Below, piece by piece: positions 48,394 through 56,462 of a stretch of 64,000 nt of DNA; position 1 is the first letter of the stretch, and each line of letters starts with the position of its first letter. The notes below the pieces were generated by a model that saw only the letters and a program-made list of their open reading frames with translations, made no database searches and had not been told where the DNA came from. The position numbers were made by a program, and so were the translations under genes. This DNA is from JAJZVS01 sp963708095 (lineage in GTDB: Bacteria > Pseudomonadota > Alphaproteobacteria > Acetobacterales > Acetobacteraceae): contig OY970182.1 in NCBI GenBank assembly GCA_963708095.1, forward strand, positions 2,852,001 through 2,916,000, in the 5' to 3' direction.

Positions 48394-49867
48394 CGAATTC
48401 CGCCCCCCGGCGCTTGCCGGTGGGCCAGCGCTGCGTGATCGCCTTGTAGCGGGTGTAGAAGCGCACGCCTTCCGGCCCGTAGACGTGGTGGTCGCCGAAC
48501 AGCGACGATTTCCAGCCCCCGAAGCTGTGGAAGGCCATCGGCACCGGGATCGGCACGTTCACGCCGACCATGCCGATCTGCACGCCTGACGCGAAATCCC
48601 GCGCCGCGCCGCCGTCGGCGGTGAAGATCGCGACGCCGTTGCCGTAGGCGTGGCGGTTGATCATCGCGGTCGCCGCGCCGAGGTCGGGCGCGCGGACCAC
48701 GCCCAGCACGGGGCCGAAAATCTCGTCGCGGTAGATGCGCATGTCGGTGCCGACCCGGTCGAACAGGCTGCCGCCGAGGAAGAACCCGTTCTCATAGCCC
48801 TGCAGCTTCAGCCCACGCCCGTCCACCACCAGTTCGGCGCCCTCGGCGACGCCCTGATCGACGTAGCCGGCGACCTTGGCGCGATGCTCGGCGGTGACCA
48901 GCGGGCCCATCTCGGCCTCCGGGTCGGTGCCGGGGCCGATCTTCAGGGCCCGCACCCGCGGTTCCAGCCGCTCCACCAGCCGATCGCCGGCGGAGCCGAC
49001 CGCGACGGCGACCGAGACCGACATGCAGCGTTCGCCGGCGGCGCCGTAGGCGGCACCCATCAGCGCATCGACCGCGTCGTCGAGATCGGCGTCCGGCATC
49101 ACCACCAAGTGGTTCTTCGCCCCGCCGAGGGCCTGCACCCGCTTGCCTGCCGCGGTGCCGCCGCGCCAGATGGTCTCGGCGATCGCGGTGGAGCCCACGA
49201 AGCTGATGGCGGCGATGCCGGGATGGGCGATCAGCGCCTCCACCGCGTCCCGCGCGCCCTGCACCACCTGGAAGACACCTTCGGGCAGTCCGGCCTCGGC
49301 CAGCAGCTCGGCCAGGATGAGGCTGGCGGAGGGGTCCTTCTCGGACGGCTTCAGGATGAAGCAGTTGCCGGTGGCGAGCGCCACCGGGACCATCCACAGC
49401 GGCACCATCAGCGGGAAGTTGAAGGGCGTGATGCCGGCCACGACGCCGAGCGGCTGACGCACCGACCAGGCATCGATGCCGGTGCCGACCTGTTCGGTGT
49501 ATTCGCCCTTGAGCAGGTGCGGGATGCCGCAGGCGAACTCCACCACTTCCAGCCCGCGCTGCACTTCGCCGTCGGCGTCCGACAGCACCTTGCCGTGCTC
49601 AGCGGTGATGGCGGCGGAGAGGCGCGCGCGATCGCGTTCCAGCAGGTCCTTGAGCTTGAACATCACCCGGGCGCGCCGCAGCGGCGGGGTGGCGGCCCAG
49701 GCCGGCCAGGCGGCCGCGGCGATGCCGACTGCACGGTCGACTTCTGCGGCGGAAGCGAGCGCCACCCGGGCGGTCACTTCGCCGAGAGCCGGATTGAACA
49801 CGTCGCCGTAGCGCCCGCTGGTGCCGGCGGTCGGGCGGCCGGCGATGAAATGGCCGATCTCGCGCAT
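48371..49867 (-). CDS. mmsA: CoA-acylating methylmalonate-semialdehyde dehydrogenase
   Basis: A 498-residue aldehyde dehydrogenase. Catalytic Cys281 is in GAAGERCMSVSVAVAV, the typical MmsA context. Other family features: HFIAGRPTAGTSGRYGDVFN, GVVAGITPFNFPLMVPLWMV, and a C-terminal FFTRYKAIT-like end (FYTRYKAITQRWPTG). It converts (methyl)malonate semialdehyde to acyl-CoA in valine or inositol breakdown. The start at 49867 (MREIGHFIAG) is canonical. Confidence 0.95.
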   Translation of the reverse strand: MREIGHFIAGRPTAGTSGRYGDVFNPALGEVTARVALASAAEVDRAVGIAAAAWPAWAATPPLRRARVMFKLKDLLERDRARLSAAITAEHGKVLSDADGEVQRGLEVVEFACGIPHLLKGEYTEQVGTGIDAWSVRQPLGVVAGITPFNFPLMVPLWMVPVALATGNCFILKPSEKDPSASLILAELLAEAGLPEGVFQVVQGARDAVEALIAHPGIAAISFVGSTAIAETIWRGGTAAGKRVQALGGAKNHLVVMPDADLDDAVDALMGAAYGAAGERCMSVSVAVAVGSAGDRLVERLEPRVRALKIGPGTDPEAEMGPLVTAEHRAKVAGYVDQGVAEGAELVVDGRGLKLQGYENGFFLGGSLFDRVGTDMRIYRDEIFGPVLGVVRAPDLGAATAMINRHAYGNGVAIFTADGGAARDFASGVQIGMVGVNVPIPVPMAFHSFGGWKSSLFGDHHVYGPEGVRFYTRYKAITQRWPTGKRRGAEFVMPTPGR

Positions 49868-50084
49868 GGGGCGGGTCCTCCTGGCTGTTCGGGCCGTTAT
49901 GGGCCCAGGGCCTGCTGCTCCCGGGCGGTCTCGTTGCCCTGGGCTTTCTCCTTCCGGCCTTCTAGCCCAGAGTCCGGCCGCGGTCATCCAGGCGGCGAAC
50001 CGGAGCGGGCGGAATTCGTGCTTGCCGCCGCCGGGTCGGCTCTGCGATGGGAAGCGGAATATCGCGAAGGAGCACGGAGGATCC

Positions 50085-51098
50085 ATGCGCGCACGAGAAC
50101 TCGGGCTGGGCTGCGGCGCGTTGCCGCCGGGGGCCCGCAATACCATCGCCGACGTGCCGGGCGTGCTGGTCGGCCACTGCACGCGCGCCGACGGGGCGCT
50201 GCGCACTGGCGTGACCGCGATCCTGCCGCATGACGGGGACCTGTTCCAGGTGAAGCCGCTCGCCGCGGCGGTGGTGACGAACGGCTTCGGCAAGAGCGTC
50301 GGGCTGGTGCAACTGGGCGAACTGGGGACGCTGGAAACCCCGATCCTGCTCACCAACACCTTCGCCGTAGGGGCCTGCTCCGGCGCGCTGATCCGCCGCG
50401 CCATCACCGCCGATCCCGAGATCGGCCGGCGCACCGCCACGGTCAATCCCGTCGTGCTGGAATGCAACGACGGCTACCTGAACGACATCCAGGCGATGGC
50501 GGTGACCGAGACCGACGCGCTGGAGGCGATCGATACCGCGGCGGAGGAGTTCGCGCTCGGCGCGGTCGGCGCCGGAACGGGGATGAGCTGCTTCGGCTTC
50601 AAGGGCGGCATAGGCAGCGCGTCCCGCCGGCTGCGGCTGGACGGGGCGACATATCACCTGGGCGTGCTGGTGCTGGCGAATTTCGGCCGCGCGGGGGATC
50701 TGCGGCTGCCGGACGGGCGGCGGGTGGATCCGCAGTCGGGGGTGATGGAGGAACAGGGCTCCTGCATCGTGGTGATCGGCACCGACATCCCGGTGGAATG
50801 CCGGCAGTTGGAGCGGGTGGCGCGGCGGGCGGGGGCGGGGCTTGCGTGGTGCGGCTCGTTCTGGGGCAACGGGTCGGGGGACATCGCAGTGGCGTTCACG
50901 ACCGCGGGTCCGGTGGCGCAGGAGCCGGACGGGGATTTCCAGGAGCGACGGGTGCTGGCCGAGGGGCGGATCGACCGGCTGTTCCAGGCGGCGGCGGAGG
51001 CGACGCAGGAGGCGGTGCTGGACGCGCTGGCGGGGGCGGAGACGACGGTGGGGCGCAACGGGCACCGGCGGGTGGGGTTGGCGGAGGTATTGGGGTAG
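50085..51098 (+). CDS. DmpA-type P1 family aminopeptidase (L-aminopeptidase/D-esterase)
   Basis: A 337-residue Ntn-like hydrolase precursor. Self-cleavage is expected at Gly-Ser in FWGNGSGDIAVAF, which would create the N-terminal nucleophile Ser and two chains. The N-terminal portion has RNTIADVPGVLVGHCT, GVTAILPHDG and NPVVLECNDGYLND, all typical of DmpA/BapA. It cleaves N-terminal residues from small peptides. A GGAGG element stands 5 nt upstream of the ATG at 50085. Confidence 0.92.
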   Translation: MRARELGLGCGALPPGARNTIADVPGVLVGHCTRADGALRTGVTAILPHDGDLFQVKPLAAAVVTNGFGKSVGLVQLGELGTLETPILLTNTFAVGACSGALIRRAITADPEIGRRTATVNPVVLECNDGYLNDIQAMAVTETDALEAIDTAAEEFALGAVGAGTGMSCFGFKGGIGSASRRLRLDGATYHLGVLVLANFGRAGDLRLPDGRRVDPQSGVMEEQGSCIVVIGTDIPVECRQLERVARRAGAGLAWCGSFWGNGSGDIAVAFTTAGPVAQEPDGDFQERRVLAEGRIDRLFQAAAEATQEAVLDALAGAETTVGRNGHRRVGLAEVLG

Positions 51099-51155
51099 GG
51101 GGCGGTTGCTTGCGTTTGCCTGGCTCCGCCGTCTTTCGTGGCGCGACGGCTCGGC

Positions 51156-51632
51156 TTACGGCTCGGCCGCCAGGCTGTTCGCGAGGTTGCCGATCATGGT
51201 CCGGCGGCGCTCTCCGTCGCGCCAGAGCTGGGCAGCATAAGCGAGGAAGTCGATCTCCTCATCCTCTGGCGCGCCCTCGATCATATCGACCAGCCAGGGG
51301 TTGGTGATCCACCATGAGGGGTAACTCAGACTGAAGTCCGGCACCGCGTCTCGCAGCACGCCGAACACCGACGTTCCGTCATCGTTGCGCGAGAATTCGA
51401 TGGTCAGGTCCATCCAGGACAGGTCCCACGAGCGGTCGTCGATCCGTAGCTCGATGGACTGCCCCACGCGCGACAATGACGCGAGCCCCTGTTTGGTGAC
51501 ACTGAAGAAACCCGAGATCGCGTCAGCGGTCGGCTCGGGCAGATGGTTGATCTCCCGCAACGTGCCGCCGGGCAGACGCTCGAACCAGGCCACGTTGTTC
51601 GGTTCATCGAAATTGAGGAGAGGGAAAGCCAT
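51156..51632 (-). CDS. Unrecognised protein, 158 aa, third gene of unknown cassette
   Basis: Acidic protein starting MAFPLLNFDEPNNVAWFERL with an AAGGAAA Shine-Dalgarno. Contains ISGFFSVTKQGLASLSRVGQ and a Trp-rich middle part (SWDLSWMDLT, YPSWWITNPW), then a polar helix (IDFLAYAAQLWRDGERRR). No signal peptide or membrane segment. I do not recognise the family. It follows the 334-aa gene by 103 bp on the same strand and probably belongs to the same transcript. The strand and low-GC neighbour suggest joint acquisition. Confidence 0.72.
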   Translation of the reverse strand: MAFPLLNFDEPNNVAWFERLPGGTLREINHLPEPTADAISGFFSVTKQGLASLSRVGQSIELRIDDRSWDLSWMDLTIEFSRNDDGTSVFGVLRDAVPDFSLSYPSWWITNPWLVDMIEGAPEDEEIDFLAYAAQLWRDGERRRTMIGNLANSLAAEP

Positions 51633-51735
51633 GATGTTTCCTTTTGGGGGCGCCGCCCGGCGGAACAGGCCCGGGCGGGTCCGTGCGGTATCGGTTCCGG
51701 CATCCGCCATTGCGGGCGCGGGCGCCCCGGGCCGG

Positions 51736-52740
51736 TCACTTCAACTGGGGATAAGGAAAGACGGACGGGTTCATCAGCCCGACCAGTGCATCCAGGCTGA
51801 ATTCTGACTTGGCGGAGCCTTGAAGGGTCATCTCATTCAGCTCCCTCTTGGTAGGCGCCTTGCCGTAGCGCTTCTGGAAGGCGGTAGCCACGCTCTTGAG
51901 CGCTGCTTCGGGCGAGGGGCCGAGCGGATCGAGGTATTTGGCGACGTTGCGAAGATCGAGAATGAACGCTCCGTCTTCCATCCCCATTTCCCGCATCATG
52001 TCGCGTATGATGCGCTTGGAGTCATTCCGCTTTTCTACCACCATCTCGACCTGTTTGGACTGCTCCTCCTCATCGGTCGGGATCGTGCTGGCGATTTCCC
52101 GGATATCGTCCTCGAGTTTGTGGTATGTCTGCCGGCATTTGAGCAAGGCGACGCATTTTTCCCAGTTGTACGGGTCGAATCCGACTTCGATCTCGGCCAC
52201 CAGTTCCCAATTCAGTTCCTTCTTCTGGTCGTCCCAGAATCGCGTCGCGCTGAATGCCTTGATCACGATCTCTTTCGGTACTTTCTTCAAGGCGGTCTTC
52301 TGCTTTTCGATTTCCTCGGGAGCGAGGAGCCGCTTCAGCCACTCCGACGAGCCGGTCGGCTTGTAGCCGGAAAAGGCCTCCTTGTCAGGGACGACGCCCT
52401 TCGTGGCCAAGGCGGACTCGATCTTCTCTGTTCCCTTGTCATGATATATTTCATAGGTCGGATCCAGCTCTTCGCCGCCGTACTGGGCCAACTCCTGCGT
52501 GATTTCCGCATACTCGAACGTGCCGTACAGAAATCTGTTCCTCTCGAACTTCTTCGTCACCGCCGTGCGCGCATCGATAATATATTCCGGTACCGATTCG
52601 ATATCGACGTTCACGTATTTGTATTTTATTTGGTCTGTTACGGTACTGAATGTGAAGGATTGCGTTTTGATAGAGGTCTTAAATGCCTTGAAGAATTTCT
52701 GCTTCCCGGAAAAACTCAGGAACTCCTTCGTCATTTTCAT
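51736..52740 (-). CDS. Unrecognised charged protein, 334 aa, second gene of unknown cassette
   Basis: Starts MKMTKEFLSFSGKQKFFKAF; the ATG at 52740 has GGAG 8 nt upstream. Rich in Lys and Glu, with no membrane segment. A beta-rich N-terminal part (TFSTVTDQIKYKYVNVDIES), a middle region with KRLLAPEEIEKQKTALKKVP, and a long helix (QTYHKLEDDIREIAS ... EEEQSKQVEMVVEKRNDSKR) follow. The gene is clearly less GC-rich than its neighbours, with AT-rich stretches at 52440-52740, a sign of transfer. No homologous family recognised. Confidence 0.72.
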   Translation of the reverse strand: MKMTKEFLSFSGKQKFFKAFKTSIKTQSFTFSTVTDQIKYKYVNVDIESVPEYIIDARTAVTKKFERNRFLYGTFEYAEITQELAQYGGEELDPTYEIYHDKGTEKIESALATKGVVPDKEAFSGYKPTGSSEWLKRLLAPEEIEKQKTALKKVPKEIVIKAFSATRFWDDQKKELNWELVAEIEVGFDPYNWEKCVALLKCRQTYHKLEDDIREIASTIPTDEEEQSKQVEMVVEKRNDSKRIIRDMMREMGMEDGAFILDLRNVAKYLDPLGPSPEAALKSVATAFQKRYGKAPTKRELNEMTLQGSAKSEFSLDALVGLMNPSVFPYPQLK

Positions 52741-52777
52741 CGCGATTTCTCCGCCGCTGTCGATGTCTTCCCGGGTC

Positions 52778-53473
52778 TCATGCCTGCTTGAGCTGACCTT
52801 CCAGAAGATCGCCCAGCTTCTCCAGAATCGGATCGAGAGCGCCCAGGATCTCGACATTCACGTCCACTGGATTGCTCTCGCAGGCCGACACTCTCAGATC
52901 GGTCAGCAGATTTCTACCGCACTCTCTCGTTCTCTCGAGGGCTTCCTTTGTCGCGGCTGCATCGAGCGGGCGGGGCCGCGACAACCCCTCGGCAACGACA
53001 ACGAACCGTTCGTTCAGCTGCTTGCAGAAATCCTGGAAGGCCGCGTCGGCGAGCTCCGCCAGCGTCGGGTCCCCGGAGTCTCCGAGAGCGGCCCCGAGCG
53101 CGTCGAGCTGACCGCCAACGGTGTGCGTCCGCTCGATCCATTTGTCCCGCAACACCGTCCAGGCACGCTCGCGGTCTGCAGAGACCGTGGCGCCCCCGTC
53201 GATCGCCGCCACTTCAAGCTCGTCGAGTTCCGCGAGCGCACGATTCCGGCAGATCGCCGCCCAACGGGCGTCGCCATCGCGTTCCGCCGCTGCGGCCTGC
53301 TCCATCACTTTGCGCACCATGGTCAAAGACGATGCCATCGCCGGTGTACGGCCCGCCGTCTGCGACAAAACCGCGAGACGTGTCTCCAACCCAGATGAGT
53401 CCGGCACGCCGAAGCTGACGCCGAGAACCCGTGCGACCCACTCATCCTCGGCTGCGCGGTCATTGTTTGCCAT
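52778..53473 (-). CDS. Unrecognised helical protein, 231 aa, first gene of unknown cassette
   Basis: Starts MANNDRAAEDEWVARVLGVS and is predicted to be almost entirely helical. Blocks include MVRKVMEQAAAAERDGDARW, a central ELEVAAIDGG turn, and an acidic C-terminal amphipathic end (VDVNVEILGALDPILEKLGD). No signal peptide. The gap to the next gene is 37 bp. Proteins that begin with EWVxRVLGV seem to occur in accessory clusters, but I cannot name a family. Function is unknown. Confidence 0.7.
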   Translation of the reverse strand: MANNDRAAEDEWVARVLGVSFGVPDSSGLETRLAVLSQTAGRTPAMASSLTMVRKVMEQAAAAERDGDARWAAICRNRALAELDELEVAAIDGGATVSADRERAWTVLRDKWIERTHTVGGQLDALGAALGDSGDPTLAELADAAFQDFCKQLNERFVVVAEGLSRPRPLDAAATKEALERTRECGRNLLTDLRVSACESNPVDVNVEILGALDPILEKLGDLLEGQLKQA

Positions 53474-53705
53474 CGCACTGACGTCCCTTCACGACGGCAC
53501 AAGAATACTGTGGATGCCGGGCCGTGGCTAGACAAACGCCGCGGGTGGCCAGGGCAATCGGGCGAACGCCCGGGTCGCCCCATGGCCGGCGCCCCATGCC
53601 CGGCCGCGAGAGACCTTGTGGCCACCCGGATACCGCCCCAAGCCCCGGGGGGAGACAATTGGATTCGATACCGCAACAATAAGGTCGCGCGTCCGCCGCA
53701 CCCGC

Positions 53706-54407
53706 TCAGCCCGGAATTTGCGTCCCATCCGCCAGCGCCAGCCCCGCGCACCCGCGCCAGACCGGCCGCCGGTCCCGCCGACCCGCGGCGGGCAGGCACC
53801 ACAGCGCGATAATGTCCGTCACGGAAACATCCTTCGCCCGCGCGCAAGCGTAGTCGGCCGCCGCCGCCTCGGCCTCCGCGCGCCCGCCGAGCACCAGGAT
53901 CACGGGCCGGCACCGCCGTCGCGCGGCGGGCAGCAGTGCGCGTTCCACCCCGAGCATCCAGCCAAGCGGGCGCAGGATCGGCCCCAGCCGGGGATCGGCG
54001 GCCAGCATCTCCGCCATCGCGGGGTCTCGCAGCAGGTCTTCCATCTGCGCGCGCCCGGCGGCGGCTTGCGGGAGCAGCCGCAGCAGCCAGCGCCAGGTCC
54101 GCGGCAGCCCGGTGCGTTCGGGCGGCGGGTCCGCTGGAGCGAAGCGCAAGCTGTGGGTGGGAACGAATCTCGGTTCGGCGGGCTTGGGAGCGGGCTTCGG
54201 GGGCGGGATCGGGGTGGAGGCGACGGCGCGGAACCGGGCGGCGAGATGGCGCAGCCGGGCCAGCAGGGCGCCGGCGTGGGCGGGCGCCAGGCCCGCCCGA
54301 TGGGTCCCCGCCTGATCGTCCCCCGCCTGATCGCACAAGCCGCCGATGCGGTCGGCCAGCCAGGCGATGAGGCTGCTAAGGCGGTCGAGGAGGGGGGTGG
54401 GGGTCAT
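53706..54407 (-). CDS. LexA-controlled protein of unknown function, 233 aa
   Basis: Starts MTPTPLLDRLSSLIAWLADR at 54407, directly downstream of a GAAC-N7-GAAC box. The protein has an N-terminal helical part, a Pro/Lys linker (TPIPPPKPAPKPAEPRFVPT) and a C-terminal helical domain with RTWRWLLRLLPQAAAGRAQM and LRDPAMAEMLAADPRLGPIL. No enzymatic motif is recognised. A longer frame to 54476 would run through the operator. SOS control is an inference from the box. Confidence 0.72.
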   Translation of the reverse strand: MTPTPLLDRLSSLIAWLADRIGGLCDQAGDDQAGTHRAGLAPAHAGALLARLRHLAARFRAVASTPIPPPKPAPKPAEPRFVPTHSLRFAPADPPPERTGLPRTWRWLLRLLPQAAAGRAQMEDLLRDPAMAEMLAADPRLGPILRPLGWMLGVERALLPAARRRCRPVILVLGGRAEAEAAAADYACARAKDVSVTDIIALWCLPAAGRRDRRPVWRGCAGLALADGTQIPG

Positions 54408-54414
54408 GGGTTGC

Positions 54415-54429
54415 GAACAAATATAGAAC
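54415..54429 (-). promoter_or_regulatory. LexA (SOS) box, alphaproteobacterial type
   Basis: Plus strand GAACAAATATAGAAC, on the minus strand GTTC-TATATTT-GTTC. This is the direct-repeat GTTC-N7-GTTC operator characteristic of alphaproteobacterial LexA. It ends 7 bp upstream of the ATG at 54407, where LexA would block transcription. No gene starts close by on the other strand, so control points to the 233-aa protein. Confidence 0.8.
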
Positions 54430-54487
54430 ATACGCCGGGGGCGAAGCAACAGGTTTGTGCGGGCGGCACAGCGCAATCGGGTGAAGA

Positions 54488-54664
54488 GTGTTCCGCGGCG
54501 ATGAATGCCGGGTGCGAACCGATCACGCCCCGGCCAACTTCACCACCATCAAACACATGACCTGCAACCTGCTCCGCAGGGCGCCGGGGAAAGAATCACT
54601 GCGCCTCAGGCGTAAGCCTGCCACGTGGGATGACAGATTTCTCGAAAGTCTGGTCATAGGGTGA
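54488..54664 (+). pseudogene. ISAs1-family transposase C-terminal remnant
   Basis: One frame reads VFRGDECRVRTDHAPANFTT, then IKHMTCNLLRRAPGKESLRL and ATWDDRFLESL before the stop at 54664. This corresponds to the C-terminus of ISAs1-type transposases (VFRDDECR.R.DHAP.N...IKH...NLLR...K...W D). A TGA precedes it in frame, and the rest of the gene is absent. It ends about 60 bp from the LexA-regulated gene's operator. Confidence 0.75.
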
Positions 54665-55231
54665 TTTTTTCGCCCGATTCCCCTGCGCGGGTGGCCCGAG
54701 GACCGGAAACGGGCTGACGCCGCCTACCCATTGTGCTGCGCGGACCTCTTTTTGCCGGCCCGCATCCTGCCCGGGCCGTCCGCGCGTCGGGTCTCCGTTC
54801 TGGCCCGGGGTGAGAGTCGCACGCCGGTGGGGAGCGGCGGTCGGCGCCCGCGACCCCACCTGGCGCGCCGCCAGCCCGCCGCTGCACCCCTGGCGGACCT
54901 GTACCCCAACGCCCCATCTGCCCCACGAAATGTACATTTCGGCGCCTCCCGCCCGTAGCCCCGGTGTGCACCCAAAATCGCCCGCTCCGCGTAGAGCAAG
55001 GCTGGCTCCCCTCCGACCCGCGCCCCAAACATCCCACCAGATGTACAATACCGCGCCTGCGCTCCGCCCTCGCCCCGCCCGAGGTCCGCGCCCCGCCCGA
55101 GCCCTCCTACCAGCGGCCCCGGCCGATGACTCGTCCGGCGTCCACCTGGCCGCTGGTATGTCCTTGATTTTGCGCATGGCCGCCCCGCCAACCCCATGCG
55201 CGATACCGGCTGGCCGAAGAGGCCGCCGGTA
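54665..55231. other. Gene-poor stretch with a 43-bp imperfect direct repeat
   Basis: About 570 bp without a convincing gene. Two related segments, 54903-54946 and 55015-55057, contain TGTACAT (minus strand GGCGCCGAAATGTACATTTC and GGCGCGGTATTGTACATCTG) followed by a GTGGG block. In one minus-strand frame both encode a YIxWxxWG-like motif, but no start or ribosome-binding site supports translation. Cytosine-rich elsewhere. It may contain the end of an old insertion. Confidence 0.5.
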
Positions 55232-56383
55232 TCAGTCGCCCGCCACCCCCAGCACCTCCCGATAAACCCCCAACGTCGCCGCCTGCATCCCCGCCGTCGT
55301 GCACCGCCCCAGCACCGCCTCCCGCGCCGCTGCCCCCACCGCCGCAAGAGCCTCCCCCGGCAATCCCAGCACCGCATCGATCGCCGCCGCCAGCGCCGCC
55401 GGATCGCCCGGAGGCACGCGCCACCCCGTCACCCCCTCCGCCACCGTCTCCACCGGCCCGCCCAGATCGGCCGCGATCACCGGCCGGCCCATCGCCTGCG
55501 CCTCGATCACCACCCGCCCGAACGCCTCCGGCGCCGTCGAGGCGTGCACCACCACATCCGCCAGCAGCAGCGCCGCCGGCATATCGGCGCACTCGCCCAC
55601 CACGCGCAGCCGCCCCGCCACGCCCAGCGCCTCCGCCTGCCGCCGCAGTCCGGCGGTGTATCCGGCGCGGCCTTGGTCCGACCCCACCAGCACCCCCACC
55701 GCATCCGTCCGCTGCAACCGCGCCAGGGCCGCGATCAGCACCGCCTGGCCCTTCCAGCCCGTCAGCCGCCCGGGCAGCATCACCACCGGCGCGTGGTCCG
55801 GCAGGTCCCACGCCAGCGCCAGCCGCGCCAGCCGTGCACCGGACACCGCAGCGGGATCGAATGCCGCCGGGTCGATCCCGCGCGGGATCACCCGGATGCG
55901 CCGCGGATCGACCCCGTGCCGCGCGGCGACCAGCCCGGCGATGTAGGAACTGGCGGCGATCACCACCTCGCCGCGCGCCATCACCGCGTTGTAGTGCCGC
56001 TTGAACGGCAAATCCTCGCCATAGGTGCCGTGGTAGGTGGTCACGAACCGCGCCCCGGTGCGCCGCGCCGCGAGCAAGGCGGACCACGCCGGCGCGCGCG
56101 AGCGGGCATGCACCAGGCTTACCCCCTCGGCGCGGATCAGCCGCGCCAGCCGCCCTGCGTTGCGCCAGATAGCCGCCAGGTTCTTCGTGTCCAGCGGCAG
56201 GGTGATGTGCCGCCCCCCGGCGTGCTCCACCGCGCCCACCAGCCGCCCGCCGGCCGAGGCCACCAGCGCGGTCCAGCCGGCCGCCGCGATCGCCGCGGTG
56301 ATCTCGACCGTGCCGCGCTCCACCCCGCCGGTGACCAGCGAGGGCAGGACCTGCAACACGACAGGGGCGGAGGCAGGGGGCAT
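55232..56383 (-). CDS. GT4-family glycosyltransferase
   Basis: A 383-residue GT-B glycosyltransferase. N-terminal motif LQVLPSLVTGGVERGTVEIT (acceptor side), HARSRAPAWSALLAARRTGA and a nucleotide-sugar half with LPGRLTGWKGQAVLI and ASTAPEAFGRVVIEAQAMGR. The E-x7-E like site is typical of GT4. Its ATG begins MPPASAPVVLQVLPSL. Target is probably a cell-envelope polysaccharide. No other sugar genes are close by. Confidence 0.88.
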   Translation of the reverse strand: MPPASAPVVLQVLPSLVTGGVERGTVEITAAIAAAGWTALVASAGGRLVGAVEHAGGRHITLPLDTKNLAAIWRNAGRLARLIRAEGVSLVHARSRAPAWSALLAARRTGARFVTTYHGTYGEDLPFKRHYNAVMARGEVVIAASSYIAGLVAARHGVDPRRIRVIPRGIDPAAFDPAAVSGARLARLALAWDLPDHAPVVMLPGRLTGWKGQAVLIAALARLQRTDAVGVLVGSDQGRAGYTAGLRRQAEALGVAGRLRVVGECADMPAALLLADVVVHASTAPEAFGRVVIEAQAMGRPVIAADLGGPVETVAEGVTGWRVPPGDPAALAAAIDAVLGLPGEALAAVGAAAREAVLGRCTTAGMQAATLGVYREVLGVAGD

Positions 56384-56462
56384 GGCCGGCGTTGGTAGAA
56401 CATCGCAGCCCGAACACCCAGGGGGGGGACGGCCACGGGCACCGCCCGCACCCGGCCGCGGG

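Noticed and set aside
54596..55377. Minus-strand frames of about 200 codons between the ISAs1 remnant and the glycosyltransferase
   Set aside because: Gly/Arg-rich translations without start signals; better explained by high GC and repeats.
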